This document shows positions 32,930 through 45,560 of a stretch of DNA of 64,000 nt, one piece after another; position 1 is the stretch's first letter, and every line of letters begins with the position of its first letter. The stretch is from contig NC_031777.1 of assembly GCF_001522545.3 (NCBI RefSeq), forward strand, positions 1,745,605 through 1,809,604, written 5' to 3'. The DNA comes from Parus major. Taxonomy: Eukaryota; Chordata; Aves; Passeriformes; Paridae. Under the pieces are notes generated by a model. That model had not been told where the DNA came from and did not search any database. It was given only the letters and a program-made list of their open reading frames with translations. The position numbers were made by a program, and so were the translations under genes.

Positions 32930-35410
32930 CTTTAGCTGAATCTGAAATGAAAAATTAAAAAAAAATAAAATCAGCATCCAACAATAAAAACTTAACATAA
33001 AGACAAAAAGAAAAAAAAAATCCAGTGACTATGAAGTTGGTAAGTGGACCACTTAAGTTCAGTTTTCATGCACTAAAATCAACAATGGCAATCATTTCTC
33101 TTTCCACTGTAATTGTTGTAACAGCATTGACTCTAATCTTACAGAAGAAAAAAAAATATCCACCCCAGATTTCACTCCAGCCTGGAAGTGAGTCAGCTCT
33201 CAAACCTCAGTGAGAAAGAAAGGCACTTGCTAGGAAGGATGTGGGAAAATAGAGGGTTAGATTCACCAGGCTCCTCTTGGGTCATGCTAAAATTACTACG
33301 ATTTAAGTTAATGAATAGATTTCCTTTTGTTCCAGCCCAGCTTCATTCTGCAGTGTTACAGCCCTTATCCCAAGCTGGAAGCAAGAGCTATTCAGATAAA
33401 ACAAAGCCCAGCTTCCCTTTAGCATTACCACCAAGACTTCTTCATAATAATATTTATAAAATAGCTATTAAGATGGGAGGGGATAGTAAAACCGTGTCGG
33501 TAAAAGGCACTCAGGTTATAAAATACCAGGCATTAAATCCGCCCTGCAACACAAATTCCCTTCCCTCCCACGTGTTTGCTTGTTTCAAAGCATCCCTCAA
33601 GGCAGAGCTGCATCCTGCTTACTCCTTGGGATCTCTGGCTCATCCAGGCTGTGGGATGAGCAAAGGGGTCCCTGAAGATGCTGCTGCATCTTGACTCTTC
33701 TCTCTGCTCTGGGCTCCAGTCTCTGCTCAGACCTGCTTGGCAGGAATTGCAGGGGCCATTTGGATTGTCCCCAGCTCCCAACAGAGCAGGGAGGGTCACC
33801 CAGGCACTGCTCTGAGCTCCTTGAGGCAAAGAGGGAGGGAGGCAGCCACAGAGGCCACAGCAGAACCACAGGCCACCAGGGCAATGGGCCTTGCTCCTTG
33901 GCAGGCTGGGTTTGGCACCGTCTGAGCTTCTTCCAGGAAGCAAGAAAGAGTTTTTGTGCTGCTTTTGGCAAGAGGAGTTTTCCAAGGACGATCTCGTGTG
34001 CAGCACATCCCAGCAGACTGCAGCAGCAGGGGAAACTGCTCAGCCTGGAAAGTACATCTGAGGCCTCCCAATCCTTGTCCTACATCCCCACCTCCACCAA
34101 AAGGCAGCTCCACACCACTGGGAAGCACCAGCCTCCTGGGAGGTGTTAGCGGCCAGGACAAGAAGCTAACAAGGTGAAGAGTTCCCCCAAAATGTTGATT
34201 TGCTGGAACTGAGCATCAGTGCAGTCACCAGGACAGCGAGACGGAATAAAAAGCACACAGCCAGCCTGGCAGCTCACTGCCAGACACCACAAACACACGA
34301 GGTGAAAGTACGAGACCGAGAGATCAGGCTGCAGATCTGCCCATCCAGAGAGGCAGGACTGCAGCAACCACCTCTACCAGGAGAGTTTTCCAGGCATTTC
34401 TCAGAGTCTGCAAGACCCTGATAATCCCAAACCAAGAAGTATCATCTCACTGCAGAAACCTTCTGCTGGTTTCCAGCATAATCTCAGCTCTGGAGTTGAC
34501 CCAGCAAAGAGTCACGGAGCAGGGCTGCAGGTACCAGCAAGCCAAGGGAGGGAAAGCTACACCTACAGCCTCCACTAGCATTCCCTGGCTTTTTCCAACA
34601 TCTGAAAGGTAAGGAGGGAGTGGGAAAGGGGATTTGAGAGAACAGAAAGAAGCACTGTGTTTATCCAGGCTGACACCTCGCAGAGCACCAGCCAGAGCAT
34701 CTCAGCTCTAACCCCTGCGCCCGCCAAGCGTTGACACTAATAGGACAACAGCTGAGCAATTAAAAGGAGGAGAGACAAGGAGATATCAAGTCAAAAAGGC
34801 TCATGGACAAGAGACAGAAAGCCCTAATTTCTGCTTGTTTGCTTTGGTGAGTGGAATACTGTCAGGCACATACCATTCTCTGGAAAAACTATATTTCTGT
34901 CACCACCAATTAATGCCTCTCTCTTAGGAGACTGGAATCCTGTCTTTTTGCTGCACCAGGTTTTTTCATGGACCTCAGAGAAAAGGTGTCAGAATTTGGA
35001 GTGCACAGCATCCCTTTGTACAGAGAAGTGTCTGAGGCAAGCCACTGGCCCTGTGCAAACTCTCAATTAAAGACTGTTCACAAACGGTGGGAAACAATAA
35101 TTTACAGCCCCTTTGCTAGGGATAGAGGAATGGGAAAACACAGAGGAGAGCCTCAGAATCAGGAGGCAAACAGCATTTCCCTGAGGTCTTATTTGCACAC
35201 TTCTCCAGCAGAGTTAACAAGCAGGACAGTGTGGAAGTGGTTGTACTGGTTTGGGGGCCCCAGCTATAACTACTTCAAAATCCCAGTGCATGGGAGTGTT
35301 CATCCCTAGCTCTGAAAGTCCTGGGCAGCCTTGGGGCCCACAGCTGGTGAGAGGGCCCTGGGGGGAGCAGGGTGCAGGTTTGGGCAGGTGTCTCTTCTAA
35401 CACATCATTT
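32930..35410. other. Non-coding unique sequence
   Basis: No gene is supported. A-rich low-complexity sequence lies at 32950-33020. Plus- and minus-strand frames of 150-168 codons between 33188 and 34161 overlap each other and have no recognisable content. The part 33400-33545 is AT-rich with 'aataatatttataaaatagc' and could be a small regulatory block. Confidence 0.5.
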
Positions 35411-35416
35411 ACGTGG

Positions 35417-35460
35417 GCAATGGGAAAAAGCAGTGGGAAAAAACAATGGGAAAAAAGCAA
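35417..35460. repeat. Three-copy tandem repeat, about 14 bp
   Basis: Three copies of a RATGGGAAAAAR-type unit (caatgggaaaaag, cagtgggaaaaaa, caatgggaaaaaa) in direct order with one or two substitutions and one length change. Confidence 0.85.
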
Positions 35461-35469
35461 GCAACAAGA

Positions 35470-36440
35470 AAGAGCCCCCTCCAGCCCCTTACATCCAGCT
35501 CAGAGCCTCTGAACCCCTGTCCTAACAAATCCCCCAGAGACCTCACAGCAAAATCACAGCTAAAAGCCACGGGGAGGGCTGAGGATGAGGTCGGGAAAGA
35601 AATTCAAGGGCAGGGAAGAGGGGCTGCCAGTAAGCACGGAGAGACTGAAGAGCTGGACATCAAACCTGGTGTATGGCAGCAGCTGAGAGGAAGAAAAGCA
35701 GGGCTGGAGGCTGTGTGTCCAATCATTGCTTTCACTAGATTAAAAAATGTGAATTCCCTGTGTACTGGTCTGCCTCAGAGATATCAAGAATAACAGGAGG
35801 CAATTAGGAGTAACCGAGTCTCAACGATGGCAGCAACAGGTAAATGTGTTTAGGAAAAGAGCAGGTTTGGGTGAGAGGGACAAATCCCTCTCTTTGAAAG
35901 ATGCTTGGGAAGGGGTGTCTGGTCCAGCTCCCAGTTTCCTCCCCTGCCAGTTTAATGCTTCCTATCAAGCAATGCTCATTTAATCTGGGTTAATAGAATC
36001 GCTGGCACGCTCAAGGGAGGCATTGCTGGGAAGCAGCATGGACAATGTGACCCATGGGCCTTGGAAAGCCATGGACACACTTGGCTTCAGAGCCAGGTGT
36101 GTGCTTTACAGCTGGATCCTTAACAAACCTGGAAAATAGTGACCTGCTGGAAGTGGACACAGCCCATGATGGAGCAACACCACACGGATAACCCCACACG
36201 GGGACAGCCCCACTTCCACCCCAGCCAGAAAGTTTAAATGGAGCAGAAGCCCAAGATTTAGACAAGAACAGCCAAAGCAAGAGAAGGGAAATGCCAGGAA
36301 ATACAGGACACCAGGAAAAAAAGAGTGCTGGAGATGAAAACCCCCAGCAAACTGAAAAAGAGGGGTGAAGGAAATCTGAGAAATAAGAGACACAGAAGTG
36401 CTGGTGAGAAGGAGATGGAGTTACATGGAGGCAACTGGGT
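35470..36440. other. Non-coding unique sequence
   Basis: Nothing recognisable: no element, exon or structured RNA is seen. Confidence 0.5.
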
Positions 36441-37310
36441 TACAGGCAATCTTACATCAGTTTATGAAAATATCCCATTAATCTTCATAGCACAATCTTA
36501 ATTGCAAAATCTTTCATCAGCCTTGTTATTTGTGCACCTGTCACTGGAGACACTCGGAGTTGTTTTGTCGTCATTTCTCACACTAATTAGAGGGGCTTGG
36601 GGTGGTTTGAGAAGTGGGGTGGGGAGGGGGGTGGGAGGGGGCTGTTGTTTTTTAATTGTCCTCGAGCATGGCTCAGCTTTATGGTAACACTGCCAATTAA
36701 GGTCCTGCCCTGTGCAGGGTTTGTAAGCCTGCTAGGCACGTTACACAGGACTAGAGGGGTTGTTTTAATTAAATACCCCAGACTAGTAGGGAAATATTTA
36801 AAGCAATTTAACAATCTGCTGTAGAGTTGTTAAGCCTCCAATATATCTGCTTAATGTTCATTTGGGTATTTAATAATCTCCCTACCTTATCTAATCCTGT
36901 TTAAATTTAAAGAGATGCATCTAAGCTGGTGAAGTAGCGAGCACTTATTAACAGCCGCTGGTTATTAAAACATATTTGAGATGTCATCACCAGCGAGCAG
37001 TCCCAGCAGCAGGCAGGGGACTTGGAGCCTGCAGATGTATTTCTTTCTTAACTGGGGCTGCCCAGGGACAAGACCCAGTGGTTTCCTCACAAGCTCTGCT
37101 GTCACCACACCGGTACCTTTAGTTCCCAGCCTGCTTCCCCTGCCTGTGGAAGAGAAGGTGGTGGCCTTGCAGGGTAATTAGAGCTACTGGTTGCTTATTT
37201 TTAAGGCTGTTTTCCAGGTCTGCAGCTACTCAGGCTGGGGCATTTATAAATAACTGGATGTTTTGTTTTCTCAGTTTAATTAAAGTTGTGTTTTCTTCTG
37301 CTCAGACAGT
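36440..37310. promoter_or_regulatory. Candidate cluster of conserved non-coding elements
   Basis: Across almost 900 bases the sequence is AT-rich and full of homeodomain-type words (CACTAATTAGAGG, TTTTAATTAAATACC, GTATTTAATAATC, TTATTAACAGCCGCTGGTTATTAAAAC, TTTAATTAAAG). A G-rich tract at 36615-36641 interrupts it. There is no coding potential. Among blocks in this window, this is the longest with an enhancer-like texture. Inference only until aligned to other birds and mammals. Confidence 0.4.
36615..36641 (+). other. Potential G-quadruplex
   Basis: Four or more runs of at least four G separated by one to two bases on the plus strand (ggggt, gggga, gggggg, ggga, ggggg). This satisfies the usual G-quadruplex pattern. 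Confidence 0.7.
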
Positions 37311-37319
37311 TCTTCACAA

Positions 37320-40300
37320 CTCAGTGAGGTCCACAGAAAATCATTTCCTTGAGGGGAGCCTACAAGACCAGAAAGACTGTTTTGCAAAGTTTTGGCCCAG
37401 CTGTGCCAACTTAATCTGTGTGTTTCTGGTCTGGCTGCCCTGTGTTTGGTAGTCTCCTTACCTCAGTTTGAAGTACCTGTCCTTTCCCATCTCTCCTCTC
37501 CTCCCTCCAGATCAGGCAGTTCCAGCACATTTTGGAGTGGTGAGGCTCAAAACTCCGACTAGGGCAGGTCTCAAAATGCTGCTATCACAGACAAGAAGAG
37601 GTTGTTATAGAACACACAACTCTCAGCTTGGACAACTTATACAACAGGAGAGTCAAGCCAACAATTTAAGTTCCTGTGCAAAATGGCCTCCAGGCAAAAC
37701 AAACAATTTTCAGGACACGAACAGTAAGTCACTCCTAAATCCCATGAAAATGAACAGCCCAGACTATTTCACAAGCACTAACCCAGCCAATTTTAAAGTA
37801 CCTTCAACTGCTGAGGAAAGAGAGGGAAAAACTCCGACAGACAATTTCAAACAAGAAAACACATCTGGGAGAAATCTCCCTGCCCAACAAGACAGGCAGT
37901 TCTGAAGAGCTAAGGCCATGATGCCTTGAAGGTTTAATGTCAGCATCCTCAGATGAGAGAGGCTCCCCATACATCTTGTTCAAGCTGGAGTATCTCAGCT
38001 TCTTACCTTAAAGGCTGATTTTTATCATAAGTCTGGTGCTCTGCTTTTGGCCACCGAGTTTTGAGACAGAAATGGACCATTTGGAGAGAGTAAGCCCAGG
38101 GGTGACACATCTGTCACACGCATTGCAGAGGAGCACAGCCATCCACCTTGGTCCTCACTGATCTGAGAGCAGCTTTCAAACAGCCTCCTAGAAACGTGAG
38201 GGAAAATGTTTCCTCAGCCTCAGCCACCACAGAACATAAACAACAGGCTCAAAATTGAGGCAAGGAAGGAAAGTAAACAAAAAAGCCAACACAATTTATA
38301 TGCTTGTTACAATTATTCTTGTTAGAAATCCTGGTAGAGGTTGAGCAACCTGTATCCCCAAGGGTCTTTAAAAACAGATTAGTACAGCAGTGACAGAGGT
38401 AGAGATGATCTTACCTTGAGGCAGGGAGAGAGACTCACACAACCTTGGCAAGGTCCTTCCGACGCTTGTGAAGCACCAGCGACACCGAGCTCTGCCCCAT
38501 CCTCTCTTCGCCCCACTGGAAGGGTCTGGTTATGGCAGCAGTCAGGGGAGTCTGGACACCAGAAACAAGCTAAAACAGAGACAGAGACTCCAAAGAGTCC
38601 AGCAGAAGCAGCTCTCTGGCCTGCCAGGCTTGTTGGTCTCACGTGAACAAAGCAAACCCATCTCATATCCCCAGCAGAACCCTCAAACCCCGGCCTTCCT
38701 CCGCAGTCCCCACGCCAGATTGGGATGACAGATGACCAGAGGGGACCAAACAGAGCAGATAATTTTATTTGTTTTCCCTTTGTTCCTCGTCTCTCAGCCA
38801 CTGGTGTCATTTAGGATTTTTTGTGGAGGAGACACATCAGCGCAGTGACGGATCCTGTCTGGTCCCATCAGCACCGCGGCGGCGTGTCCCCGGAGTAACG
38901 CGAGGGGACTGCCGTTCCTGCAGGGAAGGATGCTCAGCAGGAGGTGTCAGCCCGGGAAACACAACAATTGTTTCTCTCCCATCAGTTTGGTGGCACTTGG
39001 AAACTTTCAGGATGGGGGGAAGGCCGAGCCTGAAGCCAGAGGTGTGCCAAGGACTCGCACTGAAGGCCATGGAGCAGACTTCACACCCAGGCATCGTCAT
39101 CATCATCTCGTCCCTGTCAAGGGAAAAGGAGTAAGTGTACTTCAAGTGGCTGTTTCCTACAGGATGTGCCCTGCAGGGTAAGGAATGGAACTTCTGAGCC
39201 TTCCTCCCACTAGCTGACACTTCCCACTGCACTCCCTGTCACCTCTGTGCGCAGAGCTGCAGTCACAAATCATGGGGTTACTTAGACCCTTGAAAAAAAA
39301 CATCATAATAAAAGGATGCACGTGTTTACAGTGCTATTTCCTTAATTCTCAATAAAGGATCCTATTTGCTTCCTCCTCCATAAGTCACCTCTGGCTGAGC
39401 ACTGTGGGAGCAGGATGGAAGGGATGGTGTGAGTTAACCCTCCAGTGCCCTCTAGCCAGCACAGGTTTGGCTGTAGCAGAAGCTCTTCACATCCTTTATT
39501 CCATCAGAGGACTTCAGATTCTCCATGGCCACGTGGAGAAAAGCCTGGTGGAGTCTGGCCGTGCTGCTCTGCCTGCCAACAGGGATCCAAGATGCAGAAA
39601 GGCTGAGCTATTCACCAGATGTGTCTGAACACCAGCTGAAGAGCTCTCCAGACACCCAGCCACCAAATCATCCATGTTCCCCACCCTGAAGATCTCAGCT
39701 AGAGCTGCAGGTATCATTCTATACGGCAGACGAGGGAAACTGCCTGCAAAAAATCACCTCTGGGTTTGCCTTAGTGGGAAAGGAACCCGATTCTGGGCTC
39801 TTTCCCTGCACAACAAAGCAGGAAGCACCGATACTGAGTACACTTCAGCCACATCCAGCCTCATTCTGCAGCTCAGATCTAGCCAGGCCTTGTCTTCTGC
39901 CAGCAGGAGAAGCCACCACACGGCTCTTCAGCGGGTGGGAAGCGCTTGGAGGAGCTGCTGGCGAACAGCAGGCTCAGAGGGATGAACCAGCAGAGGCAGG
40001 CACAGAGCAAGTGATAATTTCCGTGCTGTGCAATTACAGCTGGGAAGGAGTAAACCTCTGGTGCACAAACCTGCCAACAGTTTACTGCCGACAAGGAAAC
40101 AAAACCGACAGTTGACACTGGAACAGCTACTGATACCCTGTAATCATCTTAAAAATAGACTCTTTGCAAACCTGCTTGTTAGTAGTGAGAACATATGCTC
40201 TTTTTAAGGGGAGGGGGGAGAGAAACCTCTCAGCATCTCCAAAGCAGCATTTGCGTTAGCCAGAGCACGTGTCTGCTGAAGCTGAGGCTGGAAGCTTCCC

Positions 40301-41930
40301 AGGACCTGGTCCAGTGCTGCTGGGTGACCGAGGCACATCGAGATCCTGCATTGCCACTGCACATTTTGCAGCATAGGGAGCTCTCAGTCCTCTGAGCCCA
40401 GCAGCCAGTGCTTGCACAGCTCTTGCAGACAGACAGCTTATTCCATCTTACTGCACAAATCTGCTCCCCAGGCTCCTGGTGCATGGCTTTTACTCAGGGT
40501 GAGTCCTTCCCAGGGCTGCTTTTAACCACAGCCCCTGACCAGGGTGGACAGAGGAACAGCACCTTTGAGCCAAGTCCTCTGGAGTCTTGTTCCAGCCTGG
40601 AGCATTGTGCATCACACAGAGGTGGATGGCAGCACAACCCTGGCCCACAGAAAGTGCCATGAGCAAGGTCTTCCCATGGAAGATAGCAAAATAGAGACTG
40701 GAACCAGGGTTTGGTCTATTCAAGGTTGGTTTTGTTTCTTGATTCCAGGTTGATTTTGTTGGATCTCTTAGAGGACAGAAAGAGAGGCCTGGTTTGCTTC
40801 CTAACACGTTCAGCACAAAATTCACTCTTCCACAAGTTTCTGTCCCCTCTGCCCTCAGCACATCAGCACTGCAGGAGAGAGAGGGACACGTTCCCTCATA
40901 AATGCATTTCATTTTGCTATGAGCCATTTAGAGATTATATCCACTTCAATTTGGGCAGGAATCCAAGGTTAACCTCCCTGCTCTTGTTAACAGAGCTTTG
41001 CTCTCAAAAAGCCCATCAGCTCAGTTTTACATCTTACTTGGGAAAGTCAGTGCAATGTTACCCTGGGCACCAGGGTGAGGGGAGAGGAAAGGCAGATCTT
41101 GGGGAGCTCTGTGACTGCTGGAGCTGAGAGCAGCTTCCCAGGATTCCTGGACATACATCCCTGGTCTTCTCTGTCTGCCACTCATGACTACAGACACTGC
41201 AGGCTGTTATTGTGCAGCCTTAAGGTCACCTCGGAGGCTTTCCAGTGTCTCCACAAGGCCAGGAAGGAAAATGTTTGCCAAACAGGTGAAGAAAAAAAAG
41301 CACACAGCATGAGGGTGGCACCCTCCATCCAGGATCACAGCAGCACACACTTTAAAATTCACATTTATGCAAAGCACAGTTTCCCAGTTCCTGGAAATCA
41401 CATTAATTTCTAGGGGGATGCTGCTCCCTCAGGGTCAGGCCAGCCAATGTTCAATTTCCTGCCTTGCAATCCCCTTGGGAAGACTGCAGGCTGTACAAGG
41501 AGCAACTGCAGAGTCCATCCTCAGCACCACCCTATCACAAAAACCATTTCAGACTCGGCATTTCAGCCACCAGCAGGCACGAGAGTCCTCCTGCAAGTTA
41601 TGGAAAGCTGGTCTTCAATAGTCTGGCTTCTCCAGCCACGTTGCAACACTCCAAAAAGCAGAATGGAAGCCTGCTCTGGGTAACAAGGAGCAGCCTTGGC
41701 TGCCAGAGCTGTCACCCTGGAGAGGATCTGGCAGCCACTTTGCTGTGGGAAGACTCTTTCCTGCATAACCCCAGCACCTGAGCAGGAAGGCAGCTCCTTC
41801 CCCCACAGCAAAGGTCCTAACAGCTCTCAGATCAGCTCCCACCAGTCAATACCTCCAGCATGAATTATTAATCCGTGTGTCATCCAGCCTGGGAAGCTGA
41901 TACATCCACACCACACAGGAAGAAAGCTTT
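37320..41930. other. Non-coding unique sequence
   Basis: No gene is supported. A CpG-dense patch lies at 38838-38930 ('accgcggcggcgtg', 'gtaacgcgagg') without an accompanying open frame. The short stretch 40900-40980 has enhancer-like words. Frames of up to 145 codons are unrecognisable and overlap in both strands. Confidence 0.5.
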
Positions 41931-42260
41931 TAGCGGCAGGCCGGTGTCAGCAAGCGCGGGGAGAGCTCGCCAGGAGCCAGCAGGAGGGACCCGTGGTGGT
42001 GTTCCCGCTGCCATCTCCGGCACAGAGCTCCCAGATCCGGCTCCGTGAGCTCAGCACATCCACCTGTCACGAGAGCCACTCGCTTGGAAAATTATTCTGC
42101 TGGAGCATCACCGAGGACACCTTGCCAGTGAAATATCAGACAACATCAGGCGCTGTTTACTTGCTCCGGTGCGGATACTACACATTTATTATTTACACTT
42201 TGCAGCGCGTTTTTGGAGTTGTGTCAATAAGACTGAGGGTTATCAAGTGATCTGTTTGCA
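41930..42260. promoter_or_regulatory. Candidate conserved element, CpG-rich to AT-rich
   Basis: The left half (41930-42070) is CpG-rich and the right half (42070-42260) mixes CpG words ('caggcgctgtttacttgctccggtg', 'gcagcgcg') with AT-rich words (ACATTTATTATTTACAC, GTCAATAAG). A forkhead-like TGTTTAC core is present at about 42153. The arrangement suggests an enhancer or a weak promoter. No known exon is seen. Confidence 0.35.
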
Positions 42261-45200
42261 GTCAGTCAAAAGCTGCTGTGATTCCCAGGGAATTCCAGGA
42301 CAGGGGTTTTCGTATCAGCCTAATCCACAACACAGGAGACTGAGGATCTGGGAGATGCTGGGATTTGTAGGACCTCAAAATGAGTTTGTGTCTCTTACCT
42401 TCCCTGCTTTCTGTGCAAGAGTTCTCCAATGGGAACCAGCCCCAGGGGGGAAAAAGGCTCCTGAAATGATGTAACAACAAAGTGTACGTCTTCTCCCTCA
42501 GTCCCAAGCATTTGAAGAGATGGTTGGGTGGATGCAGCTCATCCAGCCTGGAAAAACTTGGGAAAGACCAGCTGGGGACACCCTACACAGCAGGAACACA
42601 GATGGATCTGGAGAGTGTGGCATGGCTGTCCCACCTGCAGATGTCACATCCTGTCCTAGCCAGGGTTTTCTCCCATCTTTTCTACTGTCTTTTGTCAGAG
42701 GTGGGGAAAACATTGAGCACTTCCAACTCAGCCATGGCATAAGTTCATTATCCCCCTTACTAAGAGTTTCTTAACAGAAAATTTAGAAGTATCTTCCATG
42801 GAACCTAAATGTATTTTAAATTTCTTCTTTTGAAATGCTTCTTGAAATGAAATTTTACACAAAAGCTAGATGGACAACCTAAACCAAGGCATTCTCACAT
42901 CTTTGGTTACCAGAAGTGCCTTCATAGTTCTGGCTGAGAGACCAAAGCATCCAGCTACAAATGCACACAAAGCCACCAGATATTTTAGCAGCCATGATCT
43001 GCTGCAAATCCCATTTCCACAATGGGAAATATTTAAGATTTGGTTTCTGAAAAGCCCCTTTTTCATCACTTCTTGAGCTGATCTGGTTCTAGTATTCAGC
43101 CCAGCTCTGCAGTTTGGCAGCAGAGATCTGAATTCTTGGCCTAGCAATGAGTGCCAAGGCAGTTGTTTTCATCTTATTCAGTCAACAAGAACATGGAAAT
43201 CAATTTTTCCCAATCTCAGTTATGGCTAGAAATCCATTCCTTTTAGGCCAGCTACAGGATTAATCTATTGAATGGTTTGCAGGCGTTTTGCTGACATACA
43301 AACATTTGAAGAATACATTATGCTTTCCTCCTCCTAGTATAGCATTAGCGCTTTTTTTTTTTTCCTGTAAACATCTTTGTTCGGGAATCCATGAGACAGG
43401 ACGTGGAGATGCATGTCTGCCTTGCAAACAAGCCTCGTGTCTCCAAAGTTTCTGCACTTAAATCTTGGTGGGAGCTTGGTGACTTCAGGAAAAGAGCAAA
43501 GACGCCTCGTGCTGCACGAGATGCGCCAGCAGCACAAAGCAGGAGCTCAGCTGCCTCTCCACAGCCACTGCTGAGCAAAGGAGCAGCAAGTTTAAATGAA
43601 ATAAATTACAGAAATTCCAATTTCAGTGGAAGACTCGACCTAAAGACCTGCCAGTCTAACAATTAGTCTCCTCTGATGGCTGCATGGTGTCGGGATGTGC
43701 GTGTGAAAAGCCATCTCACAGCTACCACTGCAGCAGTCTCGTGCAATTCAGGGGGTACTTGGCCACAGTTTGGTCTCTTCTCATTGGAAAAGGAGAATCT
43801 CATCTCTTTGGGTCCTTACCTGGGGCTCCAGAAAGTTTCTTGCCCTGTTCTCAGCAGAATTGCGAGACACTCTGACTTCTGGAAGAGTTTGTTGCACTTA
43901 CTTTAATTTTAATTTATTCCCATTTCACAGGCATGGAAATAGAAACAAGTTTCTTTATTTCATCAGCATTATCAACACCAGAACTCTTCCTATTCCCAAA
44001 GACTTGTTCCCCACCCAAATCTGGGGATACATCACCCTCTGTTCCAAGTGTTTGCACTTACTCCTAAGGATCTAAATTTCCACTTGTCCAATATCACAGC
44101 TTTTCCACACCCAGACTCCAAATATCAGGATTGTTTGCAAAACTTTCCACAGGTGATGTATTTCAGGCCAAAGGCTAAAATTTGTTCTAAAATGTTTCTC
44201 CACAAAATTTGATCTGGGCAGCAATATCGAAATGGTTTTGGAAGAACAGAGAAGGATAAAGCAATTATATCCCACACAGCAGGACAGCAGAGAGTGAGTG
44301 CATCCATCTCACCACAGCTGTCCTTTCTTCCTGCAGCAACCTGAACCCAACAGAGTGTGCAGGTCTATTTCCCACTGCTGGGGAGGGCAGTGCAGGTATT
44401 TCTGAGTCAGAAAATACTCCCTGTGCTATAATGTGTTTTTCTGACCAGAAGGGACATATCTAGTTAGGAAGACATGATAGCTCTGCTTGCTTAACCACAA
44501 TAAAACCCCAATGCTCCAGGGCCACAGGGAGGGAGCAGAGCTGCTCCACAGCTGTCCCCACAGCTGGACACCCCAGTGAAGACCATGTTTACAGGACAGC
44601 TCTTAAAATGCCCCAGATACAACCTAGAAACCAGAGCAGAGCAACAGCACCAACCACACAGTAAGCCATTCTTATACGCAGCTGATCCAAAATATTCATA
44701 AATCCAAAATATTTGGACACTGACCTTAATGCCTAAATAGCACTACATTCACCTGGAGCTTCACACTGTCCACTAAGATCTACTCTAAAGAGCTCTCAAG
44801 CCGCCTATGAAATAAATATTTGTACCTCTCACAAAATTGTGGTGCCCTCCTTCCCCCAGCTGATCTTTCCCCTCTGTTTCTGCATCATCCACTTGCTGGG
44901 CTGGGGCTCAAACAATACCTTGAAGCTAGGAGCAAGTCTCCAAAAATGGATTGATTTCAACAACTCCCAGCACTTGCAGCAATGCATTTACTCAGGAGCC
45001 CTCTGCATGGTCTGCAGCTGCCACCAGCAGAACTCAGTCAACAGGTGAGTCCCTCCAAACAGCACAAAACAGGTCGGTTCTGACTATTTCTTGCAGGATT
45101 TTGTCTCCTGTAGAGAGATATTGTCACCAGTCATGAGCATGAAGGCACCTACACCATTCTGGGAAGCAATTCCTGCTGTAGGGAGAGCACTGTGCAGCAC

Positions 45201-45310
45201 ACCCGTGCTGTGCACCGCCTGGAGGGGAGCAGGGGGTGCTCAAGGACTCCTCTGTGCCACTGGAGAGCTTCCATCAGGTCCTCTCATCTTGCCAGGACAT
45301 CCAAGACAGA
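42260..45310. other. Non-coding unique sequence
   Basis: No gene is supported. A 15-base palindrome CTCGTGCTGCACGAG is at 43506-43520 in a stretch (43260-43640) with a mixed CpG/AT-rich texture. A frame at 44862-45041 is bounded by acceptor-like (CCTTCCCCCAG) and donor-like (CAGGTGAGT) words but its translation is not recognisable. Confidence 0.45.
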
Positions 45311-45319
45311 TCCATAGTA

Positions 45320-45560
45320 ACTGAATAATCAATTAATCCTCCTGTAGAGCTCCATTTACATAATGAAAACGCAGCCTCCCAATATACCACTATTTTTCAG
45401 TTGTCTAGACCAATATATCTGTCCTGTAGTTGGAGGGGAGGGGGGAGACCTAACACAGCTTCTATTACGGGTGGCAGAGTTCCAGCTGACATCACGTGGT
45501 GGCAATAAAACTTCTATTGATTTCATGTAAGCATTTAACCCTAGCAGAGCACGAATTCCT
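45320..45560. promoter_or_regulatory. Candidate conserved non-coding element
   Basis: Words TGAATAATCAATTAATCC, CATTTACATAATG, TGACATCACGTGG (combined CRE-like and E-box CACGTG core at about 45488-45500) and CTATTGATTTCATG occur in 240 repeat-free bases. Regulatory function is inferred from motif density. Confidence 0.35.

Noticed and set aside
43364..43385. Word resembling the miR-30 seed (TGTAAACATCT)
   Set aside because: The rest of the mature sequence does not match and no hairpin partner is seen.
43917..43950. MIR-like antisense word (cccatttcacaggcatgg)
   Set aside because: Only one short word matches; the rest of the element is missing.
44862..45041. Possible exon between an acceptor-like and a donor-like site
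   Set aside because: Splice-like words are common and the translation is unrecognisable; no phase or conservation evidence.
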